Shown here: one piece after another, positions 1 through 8,836 of the stretch
Numbering within the stretch: position 1 is the stretch's first letter
Layout of the letters: every line of letters begins with the position of its first letter
NCBI GenBank assembly: GCA_910575705.1
Contig: CAJTFG010000001.1
Coordinates: forward strand, 1 to 64,000
Direction: 5' to 3'
Length of the DNA: 64,000 nt
Origin: Erysipelotrichales bacterium
GTDB lineage: Bacteria; Bacillota_I; Bacilli_A; Erysipelotrichales; Erysipelotrichaceae
Position numbers and translations under genes: made by a program
Notes under the pieces: model-generated
Seen by the model: only the letters and a program-made list of their open reading frames with translations
Databases searched by the model: none
Told to the model about the DNA's origin: nothing

Positions 1-698
1 AACATAAAGGAAGATATGGGGTAAGGCGTATTCATCAGGAACTTTTAAATAGAGGTTATCGGGTTAATCATAAAAGGGTTCAACGTCTTATGCATAAAGC
101 GTGTCTATTAGGAAAGCGTCCAAAAGATAAGTATCATTCTTACAAAGGAGAAGTTGGAAAGATTGCTGATAATGTAATAGGCAGAGACTTTAGTACAACT
201 GCACCTTTGCAGAAATGGACTACAGATGTATCCCAGTTTAACTTCTCATGGGGCAAATGTTACTTATCACCTATAGTAGATATGCATACAAATGAAGTTG
301 TATCATATGACTTAGCATTACATCCAAACTTAGAACAGGTGAAAAAAATGTTAGACAATGCATTTGATAAGTTCTCAAATGTAGAAGGCTTAATATTTCA
401 CTCTGATCAAGGGTGGCAGTATCAACATTCTTATTACAGAAACAGATTAAAAGAAAAAGGGATTATTCAATCAATGTCCAGAAAGGGAAACTGTTATGAC
501 AATTGTATTATGGAGACTTTCTTTGGTAGAATGAAAAACGAGATGTATTATGGTTTTGAAAAAGACTTTGAATCTTTTCGATCTTTTTCAAAAGCTGTAG
601 ATGAATATATAGATTATTATAACAATAAAAGAATTCAGGCAAAAACAAAATGGATGCCTCCTGTAAAATACAGGAAAACATCCATTTGTGTTGCCTAG
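1..698 (+). CDS. IS3-family transposase OrfB, 5' end outside the window
   Basis: This is the catalytic DDE integrase half of an IS3-type transposase, which cuts and joins the element's ends. The frame is open from base 3, upstream of the first ATG at 90, with typical OrfB sequence (GRYGVRRIHQEL), so the gene continues beyond the window edge. The rve core is intact: first Asp in WTTDVSQF, second Asp in FHSDQGWQY, and Glu in CYDNCIMETFFGRMKNE. The end is normal for the family (KTKWMPPVKYR). In IS3 elements OrfB is usually made as an OrfAB fusion by -1 frameshifting, but the OrfA part is not in view. Nothing visible is broken, so the element may be functional. Confidence 0.92.
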   Translation, partial: HKGRYGVRRIHQELLNRGYRVNHKRVQRLMHKACLLGKRPKDKYHSYKGEVGKIADNVIGRDFSTTAPLQKWTTDVSQFNFSWGKCYLSPIVDMHTNEVVSYDLALHPNLEQVKKMLDNAFDKFSNVEGLIFHSDQGWQYQHSYYRNRLKEKGIIQSMSRKGNCYDNCIMETFFGRMKNEMYYGFEKDFESFRSFSKAVDEYIDYYNNKRIQAKTKWMPPVKYRKTSICVA

Positions 699-730
699 TT
701 AATAAATTTGTGTCCAGGTTTCTGGGTACA
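1..730 (+). mobile_element. IS3-family insertion sequence, right part only
   Basis: The window opens inside an insertion sequence whose left end lies outside. The right terminal repeat is visible near 711-730. Read on the minus strand it runs TGTACCCAGAAACCTGGACA, starts with TG, and resembles the terminal repeats of IS3/IS150-group elements. The transposase stop codon lies about 30 bases inside this end, as is usual. The neighbouring yhaM gene begins right after it on the opposite strand, so the insertion sits just downstream of that operon. The left end and any 3-bp target duplication cannot be checked here. Confidence 0.8.
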
Positions 731-758
731 TATCATTCGTCTATGAACTGCAGTTTTT

Positions 759-1697
759 TTATTTCAATTTACTTTTATAGAAAGAACGATTTTCCAATGA
801 GAATATCCGCGGTGTAAATTCCCCTTCTTCAATCGGATCGATCGCTTTTTGAAGACTGTTCATACGCGCGTCCATGTTGTCGATAAAATACAGCATTTCC
901 GCTTCCGGAAGCATCGGAAGAACAGGAGAGCCATAATCATAATGTCCATGATGCGACAACACCATATGGCGAAGCAAGATAACTTCTTCCCCTTCCAGCT
1001 GCAAACGGTCAGCGACCTGCGCCACTTTCGCCTGCATGATGGAAATATGCCCCAAAAGCTTTCCTTCCATCGTATATTCCGTAATGACCGGTCCGCTTAA
1101 CTCGACCAATTTACCGATATCATGCAGCAATACTCCGCCAAGCAATAAATCTCTATGCAGCATCGGATACAGTGCACACACATCTTCTGCCAGCTTCAGC
1201 ATACCGAGCACATGTGTCGCTAATCCGCCTACGAAGTTATGATGATTCTTAGATGCGGCCGGATAAGCAAAAAAATCCGTTTCATACTCTGCCAATATCT
1301 CCTCAACGATCTTTCGAATCACATCGTTACGGATCGACGCAACCATCTCCATGATCTCTTCTTTCAGCTGCGCTCTCGGAATAGGACTGGCTTGTACAAA
1401 CTCACTGAGATCCAAAGTGCTGCGATCCAACACATGGATGCTGTTGATGCGGAACTGCAGCTGCTTGTTGTGACTCAATACATCACCGCTCACTTCCGCC
1501 ACCATTCCCGGCTTATACAAAGCGAGCTGACTCTCACTCACATTCCAGAATTTCGCATCCATCGTACCGCTCTTATCCTGCAAAACGATCGATAGATATG
1601 GCGCGCCTTTATTCGTTACTCCCTTGTTTACCGTAGACAACAGCACGGTAACGGACAGCTTATCGCCATCCAGCAATTCATGAATCGTCTTACTCAT
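759..1697 (-). CDS. yhaM: 3'-5' exoribonuclease YhaM family (OB fold plus HD domain)
   Basis: A 312-residue protein of the YhaM family, known in Bacillus subtilis and staphylococci as a metal-dependent 3'-5' exonuclease acting on RNA and single-stranded DNA. An N-terminal OB-fold nucleic-acid-binding domain (about residues 10-95) precedes an HD phosphohydrolase domain (about 150-290). The HD domain shows the His in GLATHVLGM, the LLHDIGKL motif and a later HHGHYDYG stretch. Length is normal for the family. The start ATG at 1697 overlaps the end of the upstream glycosyltransferase-RecX gene by 8 bases (ATGAGTAA), so the two are translationally coupled. It is the last gene of this minus-strand operon. 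An IS3 element has landed just beyond its stop codon, and no clear terminator is visible between them. Confidence 0.9.
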   Translation of the reverse strand: MSKTIHELLDGDKLSVTVLLSTVNKGVTNKGAPYLSIVLQDKSGTMDAKFWNVSESQLALYKPGMVAEVSGDVLSHNKQLQFRINSIHVLDRSTLDLSEFVQASPIPRAQLKEEIMEMVASIRNDVIRKIVEEILAEYETDFFAYPAASKNHHNFVGGLATHVLGMLKLAEDVCALYPMLHRDLLLGGVLLHDIGKLVELSGPVITEYTMEGKLLGHISIMQAKVAQVADRLQLEGEEVILLRHMVLSHHGHYDYGSPVLPMLPEAEMLYFIDNMDARMNSLQKAIDPIEEGEFTPRIFSLENRSFYKSKLK

Positions 1698-3666
1698 CCT
1701 TCCACTCCATTTCGTTTAGATACGCTATGATATCATTGCTGGAAAACCCTTTATTCATGCAATACACCATAACCTTGTTTTTTAATTGATATCCTTTATA
1801 TTTTTTCCCATACATACGCATTGCCTTTTGAATCGTCTTATCCAGCGCTTCTTTTTCATCTACATCAGGAAGCTTGACTTTTTCACTCACACTACGTGCT
1901 AAATTACTGTCAAATCCGTTTGCAATCAGCTTGCGCATGATCGTCTGACGAGTCATAAACTGCGATTTATCTTTCACGCTCTGTTTCAGCTTTTCTGCCA
2001 GATCAACCGCCTTTTGACTTTCATCGTCATCATTAATCGCATCCAAAGCCTGCTTTACATCCTCATAAGGAATTCCCTTCTCCACAAGAGAGCGGAGAAT
2101 CTTTCCCTTCCCCTGCATAGATCCATGCAGCTTCTCCATCTTATCATGCAAATATGCCTGATCATTCACATATCCCTTTTCTTTCAGTTCGTTTAAAAGC
2201 TGTGTGATATCTTGTTCAGACAGATCTGTTTTCTGTTCCAGATAGCGATGCATCTCCTTATGCGTATAATCTTTTAAACGCAGACGGCGGATACAGGCCC
2301 GATATGCCAGTAACACCTTCTCTTTATGATGAAACTCCTCTACGGTATTGCGATCCAGCATGGTCCCCTTACGGATCTTATAAAGAAAATAATCTTCCAC
2401 GCTGATCAACACCGGAAACGAAGAGGATTCCTTTTCATTCATTACGGTGATCTTCACATAGTCATCAAGCGTCTTGATCTTTAGCACCTCATAGGCATCT
2501 TGAAAATCATCGATCGCCTGATAGTATACAGACAATACCTTATTATAAAAGATATCACTGTCATACTTCACGACTCTATCCCTGGCAGCCTTCCCCATAT
2601 CGCGTATGACATCTCCGTCTTTTCGCAAAAACGCAGTAACCTTTTCCGCAAATTCTCTGGCGTCATGGAAATAATATCCCGTCTGATCTTCTATAACAAG
2701 ATCTTCCAACACCTTATCTCTTCTCGCAAACAGCGGAAGTCCTCCTGCCATGGACTCGATAAATGTCATCCCTTGTGTCTCGGTCAGCGATGCACTCACA
2801 AAAGCATCAGCACAAGCATAATAATACGGAACATCCTCGCGCGGTTTTTTATCCGTAAAGATCACACGGTCTTCCAAATGACAGCGCTTTGCCTGTTCTT
2901 TCAGATCATTCAACTGCGGACCGCCCCCCACGATCATAAATTTAACATGCGGATCCTCGATAAACCGAAACCCCTCTAACGGTATCTCAATACTTTTCTC
3001 CTGCGCGATACGCCCAACATATACGATGACCTTATCCTGTGAAGACAGATGGTACTCCTGCTTTATCGAACGCACTCTTTCCATATCCAGGTTCTCTCTA
3101 TGAAAAGCCGCCAAATCCAATCCGGTAGGGATGATATAGATCGGCGTCGTCACACCGTATTTTATAAGCGTCTCCTTTGTCTTTTCCGAAGGAGCGATAA
3201 CCGCCTGCACACTTTCACCGATATTGCGAGATAAAATACCGGTAAATTTCTTTCCTACTTTTTCTACCTCGGCAATATCAAATCGATTGATATAATGCAT
3301 ATAATCCTCATACATCGTATGATATGTCGATACCACAGGGATATTCAGCGTCTTAGCCACAATACGCCCGAACATACCGACACCGAATTCGGTATGCACG
3401 TGAATGACATCCAGATGCATATCACGTATTTCATCACGGGCAGAAAAGTGATACGGTGTAGAAAGCTTGTAACCGTACAGCCACTTCAGTTCCATGCCTG
3501 GCAACCGTAAGATATTACCCTCCCGCTTCGCCAGCAAAGAACGATGGTTGGTAATGACAAACACATCATGCCCGTTCTTCTCCAGTTCCTTCTGCAATGT
3601 CACGATCGATGAAACAACCCCGTTAATATCCGGTGTATATGTATCCGTAAACAACCCTATCCTCAT
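1690..3666 (-). CDS. GT4 glycosyltransferase fused to RecX regulator
   Basis: A 658-residue two-part protein. Residues 1 to about 395 are a GT-B fold family-4 glycosyltransferase of the type that adds glucose to diacylglycerol. It has the N-terminal motif FTDTYTPDINGV, the HTEFGVGMFG stretch, and the acceptor-side EX7E pair at Glu296 and Glu304. Residues about 403-655 match RecX from its own N-terminus (VKITVMNEKES) through the three-helix repeats (LNELKEKGYVNDQAY) to the end. RecX proteins bind RecA filaments and restrain recombinase activity. The join is in frame with no stop or slippery run. The start overlaps the upstream membrane-protein gene by 4 bases (ATGA) and the end overlaps yhaM by 8, so the whole unit is tightly coupled. 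The partner domain of the glycolipid enzyme is unexpected; what the fusion achieves is unknown. Confidence 0.88.
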   Translation of the reverse strand: MRIGLFTDTYTPDINGVVSSIVTLQKELEKNGHDVFVITNHRSLLAKREGNILRLPGMELKWLYGYKLSTPYHFSARDEIRDMHLDVIHVHTEFGVGMFGRIVAKTLNIPVVSTYHTMYEDYMHYINRFDIAEVEKVGKKFTGILSRNIGESVQAVIAPSEKTKETLIKYGVTTPIYIIPTGLDLAAFHRENLDMERVRSIKQEYHLSSQDKVIVYVGRIAQEKSIEIPLEGFRFIEDPHVKFMIVGGGPQLNDLKEQAKRCHLEDRVIFTDKKPREDVPYYYACADAFVSASLTETQGMTFIESMAGGLPLFARRDKVLEDLVIEDQTGYYFHDAREFAEKVTAFLRKDGDVIRDMGKAARDRVVKYDSDIFYNKVLSVYYQAIDDFQDAYEVLKIKTLDDYVKITVMNEKESSSFPVLISVEDYFLYKIRKGTMLDRNTVEEFHHKEKVLLAYRACIRRLRLKDYTHKEMHRYLEQKTDLSEQDITQLLNELKEKGYVNDQAYLHDKMEKLHGSMQGKGKILRSLVEKGIPYEDVKQALDAINDDDESQKAVDLAEKLKQSVKDKSQFMTRQTIMRKLIANGFDSNLARSVSEKVKLPDVDEKEALDKTIQKAMRMYGKKYKGYQLKNKVMVYCMNKGFSSNDIIAYLNEMEWKDE

Positions 3667-4724
3667 AAGATGTCCTCCTGCTTCCTCATACGATCCGCTG
3701 TCTTTTTACTGTAGTGATGACGACACCAAATAAAGACACCGGCCCCGATCAGCATTACGAGATGATACGTAGATGCCCTCCACAAAATCATGATGCTGCT
3801 CGCCTGCGTTCCCCCTACCATGGCCGAAAACAATAAAACAAACACCGCCTCTGTACCGCCGCTGGCACCGGGGATCGGAATAAACGCATTCGCCATCGAT
3901 ACAAAGCTGGATAATGCGATGACATCGAGCAATTTATGCAAAGGAAGCGGTATGCCGATCGCCCTCGCTATAACAAAAGGCAGCGCATATAAAAGAGTCA
4001 AACGCAATATATTGATACAGACCGTTTTAACGATCAATTTCTTTTCGTTCTTCAGCTTCTGTATTTCCTGAGTAAACGCCTGCAGCTGATGCGACCACGA
4101 ATTCAACGTCTTATCCATGTCCTTCACGATATGCAGCTTTGCCAAAAGACGAACGGCAAGCGAACTGAATGTCTGATAAATACGCGGAAACAAAGCCATC
4201 GTCCACAAGATGCCGATAACCCCCAGATTGATCATATAGCCCACTAAGATCATAAGCAAAAACGGACCGATCAAGGACATATAATACGAATAACGAAGCA
4301 GAAACAAAATGCTGACATACGCCATCATCGTCGTCTGATACACGATAAAATCCGACCAAAGCAGCGAAGCCGCGTCGCTCAGCTTGATCCCTTGTTTTTT
4401 AAAAATGTAAGCCTGCGCAAACTGACCGCCGGTAGCACTCGGTGTAATACCGCTGAAAAAGCTTCCTACAAGACCATTTTCTACTCCCTGACGAAATGTA
4501 AAATCCTTTTTATACTGTTTGCCAAACAAAGACAATACCCCGCCTGCTACTATGGAATATAAAATACCCCATGCCAAAATAAGCATAAGCCAATACCACT
4601 TCATATTGCTGATCAGCTGAAAGACTTCTTCACTGTTATCCTTTAATGCGAACCATAGCGCACCGATCGTTAAGATAATGATAATGAGAAAGTTTAGGAT
4701 ATAGTTCCGTAACGTATTTTTCAT
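3663..4724 (-). CDS. Flippase-like integral membrane protein (UPF0104 / LPG synthase TM family)
   Basis: A 353-residue polytopic membrane protein with about eight hydrophobic segments. The family-typical stretch GSFFSGITPSATGGQFAQAY lies in the middle, and IPIPGASGGTEAVF towards the C-terminus. It belongs to the membrane-domain family related to the flippase half of lysylphosphatidylglycerol synthase (MprF), without the soluble synthase domain. By context it may move or help assemble a glycolipid made by the glycosyltransferases on either side; this is inference. Its stop overlaps the start of the glycosyltransferase-RecX gene (ATGA). An extended -10 promoter precedes it. Confidence 0.85.
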   Translation of the reverse strand: MKNTLRNYILNFLIIIILTIGALWFALKDNSEEVFQLISNMKWYWLMLILAWGILYSIVAGGVLSLFGKQYKKDFTFRQGVENGLVGSFFSGITPSATGGQFAQAYIFKKQGIKLSDAASLLWSDFIVYQTTMMAYVSILFLLRYSYYMSLIGPFLLMILVGYMINLGVIGILWTMALFPRIYQTFSSLAVRLLAKLHIVKDMDKTLNSWSHQLQAFTQEIQKLKNEKKLIVKTVCINILRLTLLYALPFVIARAIGIPLPLHKLLDVIALSSFVSMANAFIPIPGASGGTEAVFVLLFSAMVGGTQASSIMILWRASTYHLVMLIGAGVFIWCRHHYSKKTADRMRKQEDIL

Positions 4725-4770
4725 TTCTGAACTCCCTTAATGGTATACTATGACAATTTCTACATGTTTT

Positions 4771-4799
4771 ATTATACCATAATACACCTCATAGGAACA
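4771..4799 (-). promoter_or_regulatory. Extended -10 promoter for the flippase-glycosyltransferase-yhaM operon
   Basis: On the minus strand TATAAT (4776-4771) is preceded by TGG, giving an extended -10 element about 45 bases ahead of the flippase start. The -35 position (TGTTCC) is weak. It lies just past the terminator of the upstream glycosyltransferase gene, so the three-gene operon probably has its own transcription start. Confidence 0.5.
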
Positions 4800-4824
4800 T
4801 AGGTTGCATATAACAATCTTGTCA

Positions 4825-4852
4825 CATAAAAAAACAGTCCCTACAGACTGTT
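4825..4852 (-). terminator. Rho-independent terminator after the CpoA-like glycosyltransferase
   Basis: AACAGTC pairs with GACTGTT on the minus strand, followed by a run of seven T residues. It starts immediately after the stop codon at 4854. Confidence 0.85.
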
Positions 4853-4853
4853 A

Positions 4854-5858
4854 TTAGGAAGACAGTACTTGTTCATAAATCTGTCTTAGACGCTTTCCTA
4901 CTTCCGGAATACTTCTCTGCTCAGCGGTCTTCCGTCCCGCTTCACGAAGGGAAGGCAGCTGTTTCTCTACAACGCCGTATACCAGCTGAATAAAATCCTC
5001 TACGCAGCATCCTTTAAAACAGTTCTTCCCATGCACCATCCACGGATCAAAAACCGGTATATCACGAAGAACGATCTGCTGATAAGAAGCCAGCGCCTCC
5101 AATACGACGATGCCTTCCGTTTCTTCCTTACTCGGAAAGAAAAAGACATCTGCTCCGGCATAAGCTCCCTCGATGACCGCACCTTTTACATACCCCGGAA
5201 ATAAAACATTATCCGGATGATGCTTCGTAACCACTTGACGGATATTCTTAGGGATGGAATACAGCGGCGTATAACCGAACCAGATAAACTTATAAGAAGG
5301 AAGCGCCTTCGCCACTTCCACAAAATCCAAAATACCCTTGCGGTCGAAATAAAGCCCTACGGAAATAACGACTTTCTCTTCTGGCAAAAGGTGGAAGTAC
5401 TCACGGAACTTCTTTATCTTATCCTCATCATGCGAAAACTTCTGAATATCAATACCGTTTGACAAAGCTTCGATCGGCACTGATATACCATATCCTTCAA
5501 GAAGTTTTTTAGAATATGGAGTCGGCGTGATGATATGATCAGCCTGTGAATATAAATGTACGATATGCTTCTTAAAAAGAGGCGCCAACTGATTTGACAA
5601 CATAAAGGAATTGCGAAAGTCCTCTTCTGTGCTGTGCGCATGATAAATGATCTTCTTTCCTGCCTGCCGCGCTTTTCGAATAACGCTTGCACTGCTTGGA
5701 CCAATGGTGTTGATATGCAAAATATCATAATCATCACTCGGATCTGTCGTATATTCAATAGACTGAGAAGCAAGTGCAGCCATCTGATGCTTCATGGCAC
5801 GCCCCACTCCAGAATTTTGGATTACCTTCTCCCCTTCAAAGTACAAACAAACTTTCAT
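4854..5858 (-). CDS. GT4 glycosyltransferase, CpoA/LafB-like (diglycosyl-diacylglycerol synthesis)
   Basis: A 334-residue GT-B fold family-4 glycosyltransferase. Features are the short N-terminal sensor region (MKVCLYFEGE), HAHSTEEDFRNS, the SNGID motif, and the acceptor-site pair in EETEGIVVLEALA (an EX7E-type motif). It most resembles the enzymes that add the second sugar to monoglucosyl-diacylglycerol (CpoA of pneumococcus, LafB of Listeria and lactobacilli). A first-sugar-type glycosyltransferase lies in the next operon on the same strand, which supports a glycolipid or lipoteichoic-acid-anchor role at the inner membrane face. Sugar specificity cannot be read from sequence alone. The start follows a GGAGGAAG ribosome site. 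The gene has its own promoter and terminator. Confidence 0.82.
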   Translation of the reverse strand: MKVCLYFEGEKVIQNSGVGRAMKHQMAALASQSIEYTTDPSDDYDILHINTIGPSSASVIRKARQAGKKIIYHAHSTEEDFRNSFMLSNQLAPLFKKHIVHLYSQADHIITPTPYSKKLLEGYGISVPIEALSNGIDIQKFSHDEDKIKKFREYFHLLPEEKVVISVGLYFDRKGILDFVEVAKALPSYKFIWFGYTPLYSIPKNIRQVVTKHHPDNVLFPGYVKGAVIEGAYAGADVFFFPSKEETEGIVVLEALASYQQIVLRDIPVFDPWMVHGKNCFKGCCVEDFIQLVYGVVEKQLPSLREAGRKTAEQRSIPEVGKRLRQIYEQVLSS

Positions 5859-5881
5859 ACAGCTTCCTCCGTCGTGGTTTC

Positions 5882-5909
5882 ATTATAGCACAAAAGCAAC
5901 GATCAGCAA
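5882..5909 (-). promoter_or_regulatory. SigA-type promoter for the CpoA-like glycosyltransferase
   Basis: Minus strand: TTGCTG (5909-5904), 16-base spacer, TATAAT (5887-5882), about 23 bases before the start codon. Confidence 0.65.
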
Positions 5910-5919
5910 ACCGGCTAGA

Positions 5920-6387
5920 TTAATGAAACGGTTCATCCTCGCTCATTACTTCCAATTGCAAGATGATCGCCAGATCCAAGTACGCCTTGCGCAAATTACG
6001 GTTCAGCGTGCTTTCCACAATGCCATGGCGCTGCAAGATCGCCTTAGTTTCCATATGATATACGTATCGCTCCAACACGTAAGTTCGCTGTTTCACCGGC
6101 AGCTGCTGCAACCCGTAAAATAACCAGCGGATCTGCATTTCACGTTTTTTCTTTCGCTCCTCCATCACATCCTCATAGGAAGCGCCATCAAAAACAGCAG
6201 CACGAAAAGCGATATCTTTCCCATCTTTCGGCCGTACGTAATCCGCAATATTTTCTTTTATGACAGAAGGATACTGCCGCAAGTAATCCTGATATCCGGC
6301 ACTGCTCATATGCTTGCTGAGAAACTCTAGGTAGCGCTTCATCCTACGAATGGTCTTTTTCTTATCGATACAGTCTTCATAAAACAT
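5920..6387 (-). CDS. Small sigma-70-like / helix-turn-helix protein
   Basis: A 155-residue, mostly helical, charged protein. The C-terminal part (about residues 95-145: LPVKQRTYVLERYVYHMETKA and on) looks like sigma region 4, with an expected helix-turn-helix that would recognise a -35 element. There is no convincing region 2, so it could be an anti-sigma partner, a DNA-binding adaptor or a very diverged sigma factor. The N-terminal half (MKRYLEFLSKHMSSAGYQDY) is not recognised. The start is set by AAGGAGGGATTTC ahead of the ATG. It stands alone between a terminator upstream and the glycosyltransferase promoter downstream. The sigma-4 resemblance was judged by eye. Confidence 0.6.
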   Translation of the reverse strand: MFYEDCIDKKKTIRRMKRYLEFLSKHMSSAGYQDYLRQYPSVIKENIADYVRPKDGKDIAFRAAVFDGASYEDVMEERKKKREMQIRWLFYGLQQLPVKQRTYVLERYVYHMETKAILQRHGIVESTLNRNLRKAYLDLAIILQLEVMSEDEPFH

Positions 6388-6459
6388 GAAATCCCTCCTT
6401 GTCTGCTCAATACTTTATACAAGAGAACTGAAGGAATTCCTAAATTTCACACAACTTCA

Positions 6460-6488
6460 TAATAAAAACATACCAGAGGTATGTTTTT
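6460..6488 (-). terminator. Terminator after the phosphofructokinase gene
   Basis: AAAAACATACC and GGTATGTTTTT form an 11-bp stem around a TCT loop, starting at the stop codon of the kinase gene. The A/T arms mean it could act in both directions. Confidence 0.8.
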
Positions 6489-7407
6489 AATAAACCTTCT
6501 CACATAAGATCTGTCTGCGCACCTCGCGAATCTGATCACCGGTAGCCAACCGCTCCTGAAAGGCAGTGGCACCGCCCGCGGCGCTTCCCATACACAGCGC
6601 CTCAGCATAGTCATGATATTCCAGAAATCCCGCCAGAAATCCCGCTACCATAGAATCACCGGCACCTACCGAATTAACGGTCTTCCCTCGGGCCGCGACA
6701 CAACGATAAACAGCGCCCGTCTCATCCAGCAGCAGCGCTCCGTCTTTCGCACGGGAAATAAGGACATTCATCGCCCCTTCTTCCTGCAATTTCTTTCCAT
6801 ACATGATCAATTCCTCTTCATCATGAATCACCACATCAAACAGCTCTTCCAATTCACGTTGATTCGGTTTGATTAAAAACGGCCGATACTTCAACACTTT
6901 ACGCAGAAGCGTATTCGTCGCATCTACGATGCTATGGATCCCTTTATCTTTTATATGCATCATGATCTTCTCATATATATCGGAAGGCATAGAAGAAGGA
7001 ATGCTTCCGGAAATAATCAGCCAATCATCCTCTTTCAAATCGGAAAGCTTCTGAAATAGCTGCTTCATCCCCCATGCATCCACTACCGGCCCCATGCCGT
7101 TGATCTCCGTTTCGTTTCCGTGCTTCAGCTTTACATTAATACGCGATCTTCCTTCTTTTAAATGAATAAAATCACTGTTAAATCCGGCATTCCGCACTTC
7201 CTTTTCAATCTCTTCCCCCGTAAAACCGGCTACAAAGCCAAGCGCTGTATTCGCAAAGCCCAAATTCGCCAAAATCGTCGATACATTGATCCCTTTCCCT
7301 CCGGCAAATATATCTTCTTCATAACATCGGTTCGTTTCATTTAATTCTAGCTTCTCCACCCTCATAATATAATCCAGAGAAGGATTGAACGTTATGGTAT
7401 AAATCAT
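6487..7407 (-). CDS. fruK: 1-phosphofructokinase (PfkB family)
   Basis: A sugar-phosphate kinase of the FruK/LacC branch of the PfkB (ribokinase) family, most likely converting fructose-1-phosphate to fructose-1,6-bisphosphate. It has the N-terminal ITFNPSLDY motif, AGGKGINVSTILANLG (signature 1), and the C-terminal VNSVGAGDSMVAGF with the catalytic Asp (signature 2). The open frame could begin at 7455, but the ATG at 7407 is preceded by AAGGAGG at the right distance and gives the normal N-terminus and about 306 residues. No PTS fructose permease or FruR gene is adjacent, so tagatose-6-phosphate kinase activity cannot be excluded. Confidence 0.85.
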   Translation of the reverse strand: MIYTITFNPSLDYIMRVEKLELNETNRCYEEDIFAGGKGINVSTILANLGFANTALGFVAGFTGEEIEKEVRNAGFNSDFIHLKEGRSRINVKLKHGNETEINGMGPVVDAWGMKQLFQKLSDLKEDDWLIISGSIPSSMPSDIYEKIMMHIKDKGIHSIVDATNTLLRKVLKYRPFLIKPNQRELEELFDVVIHDEEELIMYGKKLQEEGAMNVLISRAKDGALLLDETGAVYRCVAARGKTVNSVGAGDSMVAGFLAGFLEYHDYAEALCMGSAAGGATAFQERLATGDQIREVRRQILCEKVY

Positions 7408-7474
7408 AAAATACCTCCTTGTAAAAAGTATAAAAGCAACATCGACAATCGTCAATCTTTTTCAACAATACCCC

Positions 7475-8812
7475 CTATTTTCCCCCATCTGTCTTTCTAT
7501 GCTCCTCTTTCCATCGTTTGATCTGCTGAAGCCGCCGAGTTACCTTCTCTTCCGATCCCTGCGTAGTCGGATGATAGTACGTTCTTCCCTGTAAGCGTTG
7601 AGGAAGACATTCCATAGCCGTTAGCTTTTCCTCATGATCGTGCGCATATGCATACCCTTCCCCATAATGAAGATCCTTCATCAAATTCGTAGGAGCATTG
7701 CGGATCTGCAAAGGCACCGGCTCACTGAGCATCTTCAAAGCATCCTGCTTCGCCTGCTCATATGCCATGTAAAGAGCGTTGGATTTCGGCGCAAGCGATA
7801 AATACGTCACCGCATGCGTCAAATTCACATTGCATTCCGGCATCCCGTTAAAATGACAAGCCTGATAAGCAGCGATACATATTTCCAATGCACGACTGTC
7901 TGCCATTCCGATATCCTCACTGGCAAAACGGATAAGGCGGCGAGCGATATACAAAGGATCCTCACCTGCCTCCAGCATACGTGCCAGCCAATAAACGGAA
8001 GCATCCACATCGCTGTTACGCATAGATTTGTGCAAGGCAGAAATCAGATTATAGTGTTCCTCTCCCTTTTTGTCATACAGCAAGGATTTACGATTCATAC
8101 ACTGCTCTGCCATCTCTTTAGATATCGTAATATCCTCATTCTCATCCATACTGTTTAAAACAAGTATCTCCAATGTGTTCAACGCTATCCTGGCATCACC
8201 ATTGGAAAAGCGAGCCAGCATCTCCAGCACATCTTCCTCCACGCAAACCGAGGCATTCCCATACCCTCTCTCATCGCCAAGCGCTTGATGAAGAAGCTCA
8301 ACGATATCCTTTTCATCCAAAGCATGCAGCACGAACACCTTACATCGCGAAAGCAAGGCTGAATTCACCTCAAAAGACGGATTTTCCGTCGTAGCACCGA
8401 TCAAGGTGATCACACCACGCTCTACATAAGGGAGAAAAGCATCCTGCTGCGCCTTGTTAAAACGATGGATCTCATCTACAAATAATATGGTACGAACACC
8501 CATAGCCTTCGCTGCTTCCGCTCTTTTCATAACTTCTTTGATTTCTTTAATCCCGCTTGTAACAGCGCTGAAATCAATGAAGCTCGACTGAGACTTGACT
8601 GCTATGATATTAGCCAGTGTTGTTTTCCCAACACCGGGCGGACCCCAGAAGATCATCGAAGAGATCTGATCGCGTTCAATCATCAAACGAAGTATCTTTC
8701 CTTCTCCTACCAGATGCCGCTGCCCGATATACTCATCAAAATCACGCGGATGCATTCGGCTAGCCAGCGGATCCAAACTTCTCGCCTGCGCAAACAAAGA
8801 TTCCTGTTCCAT
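7475..8812 (-). CDS. rarA: Replication-associated recombination protein A (RarA/MgsA), AAA+ ATPase
   Basis: A clamp-loader-related AAA+ ATPase that acts at stalled replication forks. Visible are the ASRMHPRDFDEYIGQ N-terminus, Walker A GPPGVGKTT, Walker B ILFVDEIHRFNK, sensor-1 GATTENPSF, and the C-terminal tetramerisation region with the conserved YHPTTQGSE stretch. With the ATG at 8812 (GGTGGTGGT just upstream) it has about 445 residues, normal for the family. Longer starts in the same frame would run into the preceding terminator. An extended -10 (TGGTATAAT) at 8837-8845 provides its promoter. Confidence 0.93.
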   Translation of the reverse strand: MEQESLFAQARSLDPLASRMHPRDFDEYIGQRHLVGEGKILRLMIERDQISSMIFWGPPGVGKTTLANIIAVKSQSSFIDFSAVTSGIKEIKEVMKRAEAAKAMGVRTILFVDEIHRFNKAQQDAFLPYVERGVITLIGATTENPSFEVNSALLSRCKVFVLHALDEKDIVELLHQALGDERGYGNASVCVEEDVLEMLARFSNGDARIALNTLEILVLNSMDENEDITISKEMAEQCMNRKSLLYDKKGEEHYNLISALHKSMRNSDVDASVYWLARMLEAGEDPLYIARRLIRFASEDIGMADSRALEICIAAYQACHFNGMPECNVNLTHAVTYLSLAPKSNALYMAYEQAKQDALKMLSEPVPLQIRNAPTNLMKDLHYGEGYAYAHDHEEKLTAMECLPQRLQGRTYYHPTTQGSEEKVTRRLQQIKRWKEEHRKTDGGK

Positions 8813-8836
8813 ACCACCACCTGCTTTCATGCAATT

